From: CAXBYZ01 sp043826085
GTDB taxonomy: Bacteria > Patescibacteriota > Microgenomatia > UBA1400 > CG1-02-47-37
Length of the DNA: 33,070 bases
Assembly: GCA_043826085.1 (NCBI GenBank)
Contig: JBDRQW010000046.1
Coordinates: forward strand, 1 to 33,070
Direction: 5' to 3'
In this document: positions 1 to 6,507 of the stretch, in pieces
Layout: each line of letters begins with the position of its first letter
How positions within the stretch are numbered: the stretch's first letter is position 1
Made by a program: the position numbers and the translations under genes
The notes under the pieces: generated by a model
What the model was told of the DNA's origin: nothing
The model's database searches: none
What the model saw: only the letters and a program-made list of their open reading frames with translations

Positions 1-26
1 ACCACTTCAGTTTCTTTAGTCAAACA
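1..26 (-). other. Probable intein N-terminus inside DnaB (only about 8 residues visible)
   Basis: The minus-strand codons after DnaB residues DLRE read TGT TTG ACT AAA GAA ACT GAA GTG, that is CLTKETEV. Block A of inteins has the pattern C-[LI]-x-x-[DE]-T-x-V, and the DnaB motif ending DLRE/SG is in a known neighbourhood of DnaB intein insertion. The first extein residue after splicing would be the Ser of the normal SG-I-E-Q-D sequence, a suitable nucleophile. The rest lies outside the window, so splicing blocks B, F and G and any homing endonuclease cannot be seen. The alternative is a divergent DnaB with a two-residue deletion. Confidence 0.7.
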
Positions 27-1160
27 CTCCCTCAAGTCAGCCAACTGTGGTTTTTTAATCCCCCTATGTTCCACCGCTCTTGATAACTGAGACAAAGCAA
101 TCACCGGCAATCTTAATTCACGAGCCAAGTTTTTTAAACCCATCGAAACTTCAGAAATTTCTTGAACCCTATTTTCCAGATTTCTACTATGGGCCAACTG
201 CAAATAATCAACTACCAGCAATCCCAAACCATGCTCAGACTGAAGCCTCCTCGCCTTGGTTCTCATCTCCATAATACTCATTCCCGGAGTGTCATCAATA
301 TACAAAGGCGCTTCGGCCAACTCTCCCATTGCATCAGATAAAGACGAAAAATCTTTTTCGTTTAATCTTCCGGTTTTTAATTTCCAAGCATCAATATCTG
401 CCTGAGATACCAACAACCTATCCACCAACTCTTCTTGACTCATCTCCAAAGAAAAATACCCAACCGGCATTTTTTTCTCGACTGCTACATGTTGAGCAAT
501 AGTTACAGCCAAAGAAGTTTTTCCCATCCCCGGTCTAGCCGCTAAAATAATCAAGTTACTTTTTTGAAACCCGGCCAAAACATTATCTATGTCTTTAAAC
601 CCACTTGAAACTCCTCGAATTCCACCTGCAGTTTTATGAAGCTCGTCTAATCTATCAAATGACTCTGCCAAAACATCTTTAATCGGTAGAAAATTTCTCT
701 CCAAAGTATCCTGGCTTAAACCAAAAATTGTTTTCTCTGCGTTATCTAAAATTTTAGTTATAGACAAAGTCTCATCAAACGAATCTTCAACCAATTTTGA
801 AGCTTGAGAAATCAACGTTCTTTTGGTATAAAATCCCTTAACAATTTTGGCGTACTTCTCTACATGTGCGCTAGTCGGCACTCGATTTACCAACTCAGTC
901 AAATAACTGGAACCGCCAACTTTTTTCAAAGCCCTGGCAGACTTTAATTTATCTGACACCGTCACCACATCAATTGGATCGCGATTTTCATACAAATCCA
1001 TCACTGCCTCAAAAATCTTTATATGCTTATCATCATAAAAATGTTTGGCCCGAAGAAAAGAAGCCACCTCAACCACTGCATCTTTATCAATCAAAACCGC
1101 TCCCAAAATTGACTGTTCGGCCTGCAAACTATGCGGCGGAACCCGCAAACTACTTGACAT
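1..1160 (-). CDS. dnaB: Replicative DNA helicase DnaB, 5' part; runs off the window
   Basis: Hexameric ATPase that unwinds DNA at the replication fork. Reading the minus strand from ATG at 1158-1160 gives about 378 DnaB residues: an N-terminal DnaB-like domain starting MSSSLRVPPHSLQAEQSILG, then the RecA-type domain with Walker A ARPGMGKTS (about base 530), the Walker B-type strand LLVVDYLQL, and the conserved IALSQLSRAVEHR...PQLADLRE. After DLRE the family normally continues S-G-x-I-E-Q-D-A-D; here it continues C-L-T-K-E-T-E-V-V, which fits an intein start rather than DnaB. The ATG overlaps the stop of the upstream hydrolase by 11 bases, so the two are co-transcribed. The helicase identity is certain; the break at the end is covered as a separate feature. 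Confidence 0.96.
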   Translation of the reverse strand, partial: MSSSLRVPPHSLQAEQSILGAVLIDKDAVVEVASFLRAKHFYDDKHIKIFEAVMDLYENRDPIDVVTVSDKLKSARALKKVGGSSYLTELVNRVPTSAHVEKYAKIVKGFYTKRTLISQASKLVEDSFDETLSITKILDNAEKTIFGLSQDTLERNFLPIKDVLAESFDRLDELHKTAGGIRGVSSGFKDIDNVLAGFQKSNLIILAARPGMGKTSLAVTIAQHVAVEKKMPVGYFSLEMSQEELVDRLLVSQADIDAWKLKTGRLNEKDFSSLSDAMGELAEAPLYIDDTPGMSIMEMRTKARRLQSEHGLGLLVVDYLQLAHSRNLENRVQEISEVSMGLKNLARELRLPVIALSQLSRAVEHRGIKKPQLADLRECLTKETEV

Positions 1161-1797
1161 ATCTTTCTAAAACTACTAAGGAAAGTTCTTCCGGCAGGTC
1201 CAATTTTTTAACAGTTAATTTCTTTTCTTTCTTTGGCTCCATCTGTATCTCATCAATAAATTCTTTACATGTAGCTTTATTTTTCCACAAAGAACTATGT
1301 TCTTTTGTTCTATAATGCATTGGAATCACTATCGAAGGACTAATTTGTTTAATCACTTTGACTGCCTGCTTTAAATCAATAGTATAAACTCCTCCAACCG
1401 GTATTAATAAAACATCTAAATCCCCCAATTGACTAATCGTTTTTTCACTAAGTTCATGCCCTAAATCTCCCAAGTGGCAAATCCTTAAATCTTCGGCCTG
1501 AAAAGTATAAACCACATTCTTGCCTCTATCTTTACCCTCATTGTCATCATGAAAAGTAGATATACCGGTAATAGCCACCCCCTTAATCTCATACTCACCG
1601 GGACCATTAATAATCATCGGTTCCCCCTCAACCCCATCAGAATTGTTATGATCTTTATGTTGATGAGAAATAGTCACAATATCAGCTTTAATTTTAGCCA
1701 ATTTAAAGCCTACCGACTCAAAAAAAGGATCACAGACCACTCTAGTTGACTTAAATTTTAATAAAAAACCGGAGTGTCCCAAGTAAGTGATGTCCAT
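1150..1797 (-). CDS. Metallo-beta-lactamase-fold hydrolase (UlaG/UPF0173-like)
   Basis: A 215-residue MBL-fold protein beginning MDITYLGHSGFLLKF, typical of the UlaG/UPF0173 branch. The metal-binding motif HxHxDH is visible as SHQHKDHN near residue 46, a further metal ligand region is HLGDLGHELS, and a late His lies in IPMHYRT. The substrate is unknown; relatives hydrolyse phosphodiesters or lactones. I chose ATG at 1797 over an in-frame GTG at 1803 because the Shine-Dalgarno-like AGGA lies 9 bases before the ATG but only 3 before the GTG. The gene is immediately upstream of, and overlaps, dnaB. Confidence 0.85.
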   Translation of the reverse strand: MDITYLGHSGFLLKFKSTRVVCDPFFESVGFKLAKIKADIVTISHQHKDHNNSDGVEGEPMIINGPGEYEIKGVAITGISTFHDDNEGKDRGKNVVYTFQAEDLRICHLGDLGHELSEKTISQLGDLDVLLIPVGGVYTIDLKQAVKVIKQISPSIVIPMHYRTKEHSSLWKNKATCKEFIDEIQMEPKKEKKLTVKKLDLPEELSLVVLERYVK

Positions 1798-1827
1798 AAT
1801 CACTCATCCTAACATAATCTAACTTTC

Positions 1828-1856
1828 TTGACAATAAATTAGCCTATTGATATAGT
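1828..1856 (+). promoter_or_regulatory. Sigma70-type promoter for the 1878 gene pair
   Basis: TTGACA (1828-1833), a 17-base spacer, then TATAGT (1851-1856). This matches consensus at 11 of 12 positions. The expected start is near 1863, giving a 5' UTR of about 15 bases with no clear Shine-Dalgarno before ATG 1878. It lies in the divergent region between the MBL gene and the envelope genes. Confidence 0.8.
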
Positions 1857-1877
1857 GCTGGGGCTTGATTAAATTAT

Positions 1878-2318
1878 ATGAAAAAAGAAGCATTAATAGC
1901 TATTGTTGTTGGTTTAATTTTGGGGCTGATCATTACCGTTGGTATCTATACCGCTAATCGATCGATCAATCAACTCAAAGCCAACAAAGTAGCTAAGTCA
2001 GACACCACCGCCACTCCTTTACCCCCAAACCAACCTGAGGAAAAATCTCTGGAAATAACTTCCCATGAATCTTTCGATTTAATTAATCAAAGTGAGGTTA
2101 CTTTATCAGGAATCGCCTGGTCTGATGCTGTTATTGCCCTACTGACTGAAGACCAAGAACTTCTTACCACTGCTGATCCTGACGGTATTTTTTCCTTTAA
2201 CTTTGACCTTATTAAGGGCTATAACGAAATTCAAGTCATCGCCACCGACGACACCGGAGAAACCAATTCCAAAAGTTTAATCTTAACTTATTCAACAACT
2301 AAAATTGAACTCGAATGA
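1878..2318 (+). CDS. Membrane-anchored protein with one Ig-like domain
   Basis: 146 residues. The N-terminus MKKEALIAIVVGLILGLIIT is a single transmembrane anchor or uncleaved signal, followed by a Thr/Pro/Gln-rich linker (about residues 40-58). Residues 58-142 read like a bacterial Ig-type beta-sandwich (LEITSHESFDLINQSEVTLSG... ADPDGIFSFNFDLIKGYNEIQVIATDDTG...), the style found in glucodextranase-B-like cell-surface modules. This suggests a protein tethered to the outer face of the membrane. It overlaps the next gene by 4 bases (ATGA). The exact function is unknown. Confidence 0.75.
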   Translation: MKKEALIAIVVGLILGLIITVGIYTANRSINQLKANKVAKSDTTATPLPPNQPEEKSLEITSHESFDLINQSEVTLSGIAWSDAVIALLTEDQELLTTADPDGIFSFNFDLIKGYNEIQVIATDDTGETNSKSLILTYSTTKIELE

Positions 2319-3070
2319 AAAAACTAATTATCTTAACCATTCTTTCTCTTTTAATTTTAATACCTTCTCCTCTAATTGCCAACGAGGCTTCAGAATCATC
2401 AAACTCAGAATCCCTCACCAATAAAATCAAAGAAAAGCTCCAAGAAACAGCTGAAGAAGGCTTAGACAACATCAGAAATGAAATTGTCAGCAAATCAAAA
2501 ACTCCAAAGAAAAAAGCTTTTATAGGTAACCTTAAATCAATTAATGAATCAAACCTAACCCTTGAATACAAGTCTCAGGTTTTCAAAGTCACTTTAGACG
2601 AAAATACCGATATTATTAAATCATCCGGTAGTAAAACTCTTACCATAGATGACCTTAGTATCGATGACTTTGTTATTGCCATGGGCTTTGTCTTGCCCGA
2701 TACCGACGATCTGATAGCTCACCGAATCCTCTTAATCTCTGCCCCAAAACCATCAATTTCCCGGCAATTACTAAGTGGAAAAATTAACGAAATCGACGGC
2801 AACAAAATTTCCATCGACTCGAAGTCTCTAGTCATCACCGCCAAAACCAATCTAAAAATCAAAGATGTGGAAGATCCCAAAGTAGAAGACCTGGAACTTG
2901 ATGATAATTTATTTGCCATTGTCACCTTAGACCAAAATGGAGATATCAACCTCATCAAACAAATTCTTATTTTACCCGGCAAAAACAATCCCGCTGCTCT
3001 TCAACCAACCAATGCCACCACCGCCACAGACTCTGCCACCGCCACCGATTCTGCCACCCTCGAAGAATAG
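2315..3070 (+). CDS. Secreted protein with DUF5666-like beta domains
   Basis: 251 residues. The N-terminal signal peptide MKKLIILTILSLLILIPSPL ends near the ANEASES region. A charged helical stretch (about 30-60) is followed by two related beta-rich units (about 70-145 and 150-222) of the pattern G-x-I-x-x-I-...-N-x-[IL]-x-[IL]-x-S, resembling DUF5666-type repeats found in exported CPR proteins. The C-terminus carries a small direct repeat (ATATDSAT-like, DNA about 3010-3060). It is translationally coupled to the Ig-like gene before it, so the two may act together at the cell surface. No enzymatic motif is seen. Confidence 0.7.
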   Translation: MKKLIILTILSLLILIPSPLIANEASESSNSESLTNKIKEKLQETAEEGLDNIRNEIVSKSKTPKKKAFIGNLKSINESNLTLEYKSQVFKVTLDENTDIIKSSGSKTLTIDDLSIDDFVIAMGFVLPDTDDLIAHRILLISAPKPSISRQLLSGKINEIDGNKISIDSKSLVITAKTNLKIKDVEDPKVEDLELDDNLFAIVTLDQNGDINLIKQILILPGKNNPAALQPTNATTATDSATATDSATLEE

Positions 3071-3080
3071 CTCCACCTGA

Positions 3081-3105
3081 ACCTGCAGGGTTTATCCTTG
3101 CAGGT
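3081..3105 (+). repeat. Short hairpin element (23-base type), intergenic
   Basis: Core 3082-3104 is CCTGCA, G, GGTT, T, ATCC, T, TGCAGG: six outer pairs, a weak G:T at position 7, an inner stem with one T:T mismatch, and a central base. One more A:T pair closes it at 3081/3105. No T tract follows, so it is not a clear terminator. The same 6+1+4+1+4+1+6 layout recurs at 9985-10007 and 20143-20165. Confidence 0.65.
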
Positions 3106-3119
3106 AAAAAACACAAATT

Positions 3120-3128
3120 TGTTATAAT
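3120..3128 (+). promoter_or_regulatory. Extended -10 promoter, leaderless start of the YerC-like gene
   Basis: TGT-TATAAT (3120-3128) is a perfect -10 box with the extended TGn motif, and only six bases separate it from ATG 3135. Transcription should therefore start at or next to the A of ATG. A weak -35 (TTGCAG, 3098-3103, 19-base spacer) falls in the right arm of the hairpin. Confidence 0.7.
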
Positions 3129-3134
3129 AAATAT

Positions 3135-3413
3135 ATGTCCAACAAACTTTATCAAGCAATCCTTACTTTAAAAACCGAAAAAGAAGTCACTGCCTTTCTT
3201 CGCGATCTTCTCACCTTAAAAGAAATCCATACTATCTCTAAACGCTTTCAAATGGCCATTTTGCTTTATCAAGGCCTTTCCTACGCCAAAATTGCCAAGC
3301 AACTTAAAGTTTCTACCACCACCGTTACCCGTACCGCCCACTGGCTCAAGCATGGTAAGGGTGGTTACCAAACAGTTCTCAAGCGCCTGAAAAAACACCC
3401 ACTCCCGGAGTGA
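3135..3413 (+). CDS. TrpR/YerC (YecD) family DNA-binding protein
   Basis: 92 residues matching the YerC/YecD branch of the TrpR superfamily: an N-terminal helical part (LYQAILTLKTEKEVTAFLRDLLT), then LKEIHTISKRFQMAILLYQGLSYAKIAKQLKVSTTTVTR, a clear helix-turn-helix at about residues 50-75, followed by the typical AHWLKHGKGGY. It probably represses or tunes a small set of genes, with the ligand unknown. Its stop codon lies inside the 3400-3436 hairpin. It is transcribed from its own, apparently leaderless, promoter. Confidence 0.9.
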   Translation: MSNKLYQAILTLKTEKEVTAFLRDLLTLKEIHTISKRFQMAILLYQGLSYAKIAKQLKVSTTTVTRTAHWLKHGKGGYQTVLKRLKKHPLPE

Positions 3414-3436
3414 AAGAAGTTCACACTCCGGGAGTG
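3400..3436 (+). terminator. Hairpin over the stop codon of the YerC-like gene; possible terminator
   Basis: CACTCCCGGAGTG (3400-3412) is the exact reverse complement of CACTCCGGGAGTG (3424-3436), giving a 13-bp stem and an 11-base loop, followed by TTCTTCC. Each arm is itself nearly palindromic. The TGA stop (3411-3413) lies in the left arm. It is strong enough to end transcription, but the T tract is imperfect; it may also be one of the dispersed hairpin elements. Confidence 0.55.
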
Positions 3437-3445
3437 TTCTTCCGC

Positions 3446-3474
3446 TTGACAAATATTTATTTTTACCTTAGAAT
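3446..3474 (+). promoter_or_regulatory. Promoter of the Phd/RelE-type toxin-antitoxin operon
   Basis: TTGACA (3446-3451), a 17-base spacer, and TAGAAT (3469-3474). The start is expected near 3481, about 30 bases before ATG 3512, which has AGGA seven to ten bases upstream. Confidence 0.75.
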
Positions 3475-3504
3475 AACCTTAGATTAATCTAATAAATACC
3501 TTAG
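3466..3504 (+). promoter_or_regulatory. Likely autoregulatory operator: phased CCTTAG repeats
   Basis: CCTTAG occurs at 3466-3471, 3477-3482 and 3499-3504, start-to-start spacing 11 and 22 bases, so all three lie on one face of the helix. The middle copy extends into the perfect palindrome TTAGATTAATCTAA (3479-3492). The sites overlap the -10 box and the antitoxin ribosome-binding region, as expected for toxin-antitoxin autorepression. This is inferred from position and symmetry. Confidence 0.55.
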
Positions 3505-3511
3505 GAACAAT

Positions 3512-3802
3512 ATGTTAATACCCACTGACGAAAATGTTTGCAGTATCACTGATTTAAGAGAAAATACTCTTTCTCTTTTACAATCAGTTCAAAAAAAACA
3601 ATCCCCTACAATTATCATGTACAGAAATTCACCCAAAGCAATTCTGCTATCCATAAAAAAATATAACCAGTTAATGGAAATGGTAGAAGACTACTTAGAC
3701 GAAGACTTAGCTTTAGAACTTGAGCAAGAAGCCTTATCAGCAACCAAAAAAGACTATATCTCCCTTAAAGATATGGCTAAAAAACATAGCGTAAAAATCT
3801 AA
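3512..3802 (+). CDS. Phd/YefM-like antitoxin
   Basis: 96 residues. The N-terminal half (ITDLRENTLSLLQSVQKKQSPTIIMYRNSPKAILLSIKKYNQLME) has the Phd/YefM fold pattern: a short strand, a helix, then a beta hairpin with the N-S-P-K-A-I-L-L-S motif, followed by a helix. It dimerises to bind the operator upstream. The acidic, probably disordered C-terminus (DYLDEDLALELEQEALS...) should wrap the toxin. The stop is two bases before the toxin ATG. Confidence 0.85.
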   Translation: MLIPTDENVCSITDLRENTLSLLQSVQKKQSPTIIMYRNSPKAILLSIKKYNQLMEMVEDYLDEDLALELEQEALSATKKDYISLKDMAKKHSVKI

Positions 3803-3804
3803 GC

Positions 3805-4071
3805 ATGTACCAAGTATTTGCCTTACATAAAGCTGATAAAAAAATTTATAAACTTCATTCCGATGACAAAAAGAAAGTCTTTAAGTTATTTACTAAGCTT
3901 AGGATTAATCCTCTCTCGGAAAATTTAAATATAAAAAAGATTAAAAATTCTAAAAAGACTTTCAGAATTAGAATTGGTAAGATTCGAATAACTTACACCA
4001 TAATTGCACAAAAAAAACAAGTGATTATTACAGACATTGGCTATCGTGGTAGCATGTATCGATTGTTTTAA
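3805..4071 (+). CDS. RelE/ParE-family toxin
   Basis: 88 residues with the RelE/ParE layout: N-terminal strand (YQVFALHKADKKIYKL), two helices (SDDKKKVFKLFTKLRINPLSENLN), then beta strands FRIRIGKIRITYTII and KQVIITDIGYRGSMY. The order and the conserved R-x-R-x-G-x-x-R-I-x-Y motif are typical of ribosome-dependent mRNA interferases, although ParE-like gyrase poisons share the fold. It is partnered with the antitoxin directly upstream under one promoter. Confidence 0.87.
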   Translation: MYQVFALHKADKKIYKLHSDDKKKVFKLFTKLRINPLSENLNIKKIKNSKKTFRIRIGKIRITYTIIAQKKQVIITDIGYRGSMYRLF

Positions 4072-4091
4072 CACCCACTAATAACCCCTAC

Positions 4092-4119
4092 TTGACAAAT
4101 ATGTTTTTTCCTGTATATT
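4092..4119 (+). promoter_or_regulatory. Promoter of the leader and ammonia-lyase operon
   Basis: TTGACA (4092-4097), a 16-base spacer, and TATATT (4114-4119). The predicted start near 4126 gives a leader of about 200 bases before the ammonia-lyase ATG at 4327, unusual in a window where most promoters sit next to the start codon. Confidence 0.75.
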
Positions 4120-4143
4120 AACGTATTAACATGCTAATATATC

Positions 4144-4166
4144 ATTTAAAGTTCCGAACTTTAAAT
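4144..4166 (+). repeat. 23-base perfect hairpin in the ammonia-lyase leader
   Basis: ATTTAAAGTT (4144-4153), CCG, AACTTTAAAT (4157-4166): a 10-bp stem and 3-base loop. It lies about 18 bases after the predicted transcription start. It has the same 10+3+10 layout and similar ends as the copy inside cysS at 20328-20350 (ATTCGAGGTT, CGT, AACCTCGAAT). It could be a family member, an operator, or a 5' stabiliser. Confidence 0.6.
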
Positions 4167-4178
4167 ATTTATACAAAT

Positions 4179-4256
4179 ATGAACAAACAAAACAAAATAT
4201 TAAATTCTCATCACGGCCCACTTTTATGCGGGACGGGATATTTCATGTTGAAATAA
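4179..4256 (+). CDS. Candidate leader peptide with adjacent His codons
   Basis: ATG at 4179 opens a 25-codon frame, MNKQNKILNSHHGPLLCGTG followed by YFMLK, ending TAA at 4254-4256. It lies between a good promoter and a hairpin-plus-T-tract terminator, and carries two adjacent His codons (CAT CAC, 4209-4214) just before the first pairing segment. This resembles amino-acid operon leaders such as trpL with its two Trp codons. There is no clear Shine-Dalgarno (the upstream is AT-rich), and the gene is too short to judge by codon bias. The downstream gene encodes a histidine ammonia-lyase-like enzyme, which makes the His codons meaningful. Function is inferred. Confidence 0.5.
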   Translation: MNKQNKILNSHHGPLLCGTGYFMLK

Positions 4257-4312
4257 ATTAATAAATTAAAAATATAATCCCCCACCCCCCGCATTCTCTC
4301 GGGGGATTTTTT
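4217..4312 (+). promoter_or_regulatory. Putative transcription attenuator (alternative hairpins)
   Basis: Four segments can pair in two exclusive ways. Segment 1 is CCC (4217-4219). Segment 2 is GCGGGACGGGAT (4228-4239). Segment 3 is the C-rich stretch 4277-4292. Segment 4 is CGGGGG (4300-4305). Segment 2 can pair with 3 (GGGAT with ATCCC 4277-4281, GCGGG with CCCGC), which would block the 3:4 terminator. A ribosome stalled at His-His (4209-4214) would cover segment 1 and leave 2 free; one finishing the peptide at 4256 would cover 2 and let 3:4 form. This follows the classic trp/his attenuation logic; folding energies were not computed. Confidence 0.5.
4286..4312 (+). terminator. Intrinsic terminator upstream of the ammonia-lyase
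   Basis: CCCCCG (4286-4291), loop CATTCTCT, CGGGGG (4300-4305), A, then TTTTTT (4307-4312). An alternative register pairs AATCCCCC (4276-4283) with GGGGGATT. It sits directly before the ammonia-lyase Shine-Dalgarno GGAG (4314-4317), which fits a regulated attenuator; it would also stop read-through from the toxin operon. Confidence 0.8.
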
Positions 4313-4326
4313 ATGGAGAAAAATAT

Positions 4327-5859
4327 ATGAATAAAAAAATCTTTAAACTGACAGGTAAGAATTTAAAACCTGAAAATGTAGTCGCACTTGGCAACAACCA
4401 GCTTAAGCTCGTTGTCCCCAAAGAAACTATTAAACGAGTTTCAGATAACTGGCAGGCAATTGCCCAAATGCTAAAGCGCGGTGACATCATGTACGGTTTA
4501 AATACTGGCATTGGTGGCTTTGGTAATGTAGTTATTTCAAAAAATAAAGCTGGAGAACTATCCACGAGAATGCTCAGAGCCCACGCTGCTGGATACGGAG
4601 ATATTGTTCAAGAAAATATTGCCAAAGCTTCATTATTCTTAAGATTAAATCTTTTTGCCATGGGTTACTCAGGTGTTAGACCTAAATTATTTAACACTTT
4701 TGTTACTATGATTAATCGCGGCGTTACTCCAATCTTTTATAATAAAGGCTCTGTTGGCACCTCGGGTGATCTTGCTCCTTTATCTCAAATGGGCTTAGTG
4801 GTTATTGGCGAAGGCCAAGCTTTTTATCAAGGCAAAATTATGTCCGGTAAAAAAGCAATGAAAAAAGCCGATATTCCTTTAGTTCCATTAACTTACCGAG
4901 AAGGGTTAGCTATTATGAATGGCACTCAATACATGAGCGCTATTGCTGCTTTTAATGTTTTTGAAGCTGAAAAATTAATTAAACAGGCAGAAATTATCTG
5001 CAGTATGTGTATTGATGTCTTAAACTGTGTTGAATCAGCCTACTCAAAACCATACAACCAAGCCAAAAAATATCAAGGCCAAAATGACTCAGCCTCTAAT
5101 ATAAGAAGCTTATTAAAAGGAAGCCAGATTTTAAAACAACCAAAGAAAAACATTCAAAATGCTTACTCACTCCGATCCGTGCCACAAGTTACTGGTAGTA
5201 TTCGTGAATGTTTAAAGTTTATTCGTCAAATGACAGAATCTGAGATCAATTCTGTGGCTGATAATCCTTTATTTTTTACCAAAGAAAAAGTTTGTCTAAC
5301 CGGAGCCAATTTTCACGGCGCACCTATTGGTTACAGTCAAGATTTACTTAAAGTCATCATCACTGATCTGGGTAATTTATTAGAACGCCAAACCAATAAT
5401 CTAATGGACCCTGCTTGCTCAGGTGATTTGCCAGCTTTTCTAGTAAAAAGTGCTGGTTTAGACTCTGGTTTAATGATTACCCAATATACTCAAGCCGCTC
5501 TCGTATCTGAAAATAAAGTTTTAGCTGGACCAAACAGTGTTGATTCAATTCCTGTTTCAGCCAATCAAGAAGATCACGTTTCTTTCGGCACTATTGCCGC
5601 CAGACAAGCTAGTGAAATTATTGAAAATACACAGGCCGTTTTAGCTATTCAACTTCTAGCTGTCTGTCAAGCTTATGAGTTTAGAAAACCGCTTAAACCC
5701 TCACCTGCTTTTCAGGCAGTTTATAAATTAGTTCGTTCTGTCAGTCCCAAAATCACCCAAGACCGAGCTTTTTATAAAGACATTGAAAAAGTAGTTCCTT
5801 TAATTAGAAATTGTCAAGTCTTACAAACTGCCGAAAAAATAGTCGGCAAACTTAAATAA
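4327..5859 (+). CDS. hutH: Histidine ammonia-lyase-like MIO enzyme
   Basis: 510 residues, normal HAL length. The family releases ammonia from histidine to give urocanate, using a cofactor made from three chain residues in GSVGxSGDLAPL (141-152). HAL active-site positions as I know them from the Pseudomonas enzyme are conserved: Tyr56, His86 (in AHAAG), Asn198 (NGTQ), Gln277, Tyr280, Arg283 (QNAYSLR), Phe329 (NFH) and Glu415 (NQEDHVS). Glu in QEDH is a HAL mark; phenylalanine and tyrosine lyases differ there. Odd point: the cofactor triad is Thr145-Ser146-Gly147 instead of Ala-Ser-Gly; Thr-Ser-Gly occurs in the AdmH phenylalanine aminomutase. No urocanase or other hut gene is nearby, so ordinary histidine breakdown is not supported. 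Nitroreductase follows after 6 bases. Confidence 0.88.
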   Translation: MNKKIFKLTGKNLKPENVVALGNNQLKLVVPKETIKRVSDNWQAIAQMLKRGDIMYGLNTGIGGFGNVVISKNKAGELSTRMLRAHAAGYGDIVQENIAKASLFLRLNLFAMGYSGVRPKLFNTFVTMINRGVTPIFYNKGSVGTSGDLAPLSQMGLVVIGEGQAFYQGKIMSGKKAMKKADIPLVPLTYREGLAIMNGTQYMSAIAAFNVFEAEKLIKQAEIICSMCIDVLNCVESAYSKPYNQAKKYQGQNDSASNIRSLLKGSQILKQPKKNIQNAYSLRSVPQVTGSIRECLKFIRQMTESEINSVADNPLFFTKEKVCLTGANFHGAPIGYSQDLLKVIITDLGNLLERQTNNLMDPACSGDLPAFLVKSAGLDSGLMITQYTQAALVSENKVLAGPNSVDSIPVSANQEDHVSFGTIAARQASEIIENTQAVLAIQLLAVCQAYEFRKPLKPSPAFQAVYKLVRSVSPKITQDRAFYKDIEKVVPLIRNCQVLQTAEKIVGKLK

Positions 5860-5865
5860 AAAAAT

Positions 5866-6507
5866 ATGATTAAAAAATATCCCAATCAAACCATTAAAAC
5901 CTTACTAACTCGTACTTGCTGTCGAGATTATACTAACCAACCTATTCCTGATCAAGATATTGATTATATTCTTAAAGCTGGCCAAGTAGCTCCTTCGGCT
6001 AAAAACCGTCAACCTTGGTTCTTTATAGTTATTAAAGATCAAGATTGTCGACAAAAAATCGCTAAATCCGCTTTTGTTGGCCGTCAACGCCAATTTGCCG
6101 GCTGGGATCAAGAAAAAGCTAAACAAATGATACAAGGAAATGCTTTTGATAATTCTAACGATGCCGTTATTGCTAAAGCTCCGGTCGCTATTCTTATTCT
6201 CAGAAACCTTAACCCCGATTATCAAGAAGCACTACCTGCTGAGCTTAATATTAAAGAGGAGCAAGGGGTCGCTAATACCACCTTTTCCATGATGTTAACA
6301 GCCCAAAGTCTAGGCCTAAACACAGTTTGGATCTGCTCCCCTCTTTATATTAAGAAAGAACTATCCCAAATACTGCCTCAATATGAAGTAGACTGGCAAA
6401 ATAATTGGCAACCACGAGCAATTATTCCCATCGGCTATCCAAAACAACCAGGCAATAAACCAACAAGAAAACCCTTACAAGAAATTAGTCTAGAAATATC
6501 GTCCTGA
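5866..6507 (+). CDS. Nitroreductase-family flavoprotein
   Basis: 213 residues with the FMN-binding nitroreductase pattern: an Arg-rich start LLTRTCCRDYTNQPIPDQDI, then the signature AGQVAPSAKNRQPWFFIVI (about residues 37-56), a central region NTTFSMMLTAQSLGLNTVWIC, and the C-terminal IIPIGYPKQPGN. It reduces or oxidises an unknown substrate with NAD(P)H and FMN. It lies 6 bases after the ammonia-lyase, so it is probably co-transcribed, and its TGA stop lies within the 6501-6525 hairpin. Confidence 0.88.
   Translation: MIKKYPNQTIKTLLTRTCCRDYTNQPIPDQDIDYILKAGQVAPSAKNRQPWFFIVIKDQDCRQKIAKSAFVGRQRQFAGWDQEKAKQMIQGNAFDNSNDAVIAKAPVAILILRNLNPDYQEALPAELNIKEEQGVANTTFSMMLTAQSLGLNTVWICSPLYIKKELSQILPQYEVDWQNNWQPRAIIPIGYPKQPGNKPTRKPLQEISLEISS

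Noticed and set aside
1..26. DnaB simply ending with divergent sequence
   Set aside because: Kept as an alternative, but CLTKETEV matches intein block A better than a shortened SGxIEQDAD motif.
4126..4326. T-box riboswitch in the ammonia-lyase leader
   Set aside because: I see no T-box sequence or specifier-loop arrangement; a translated leader with alternative hairpins explains the features better.
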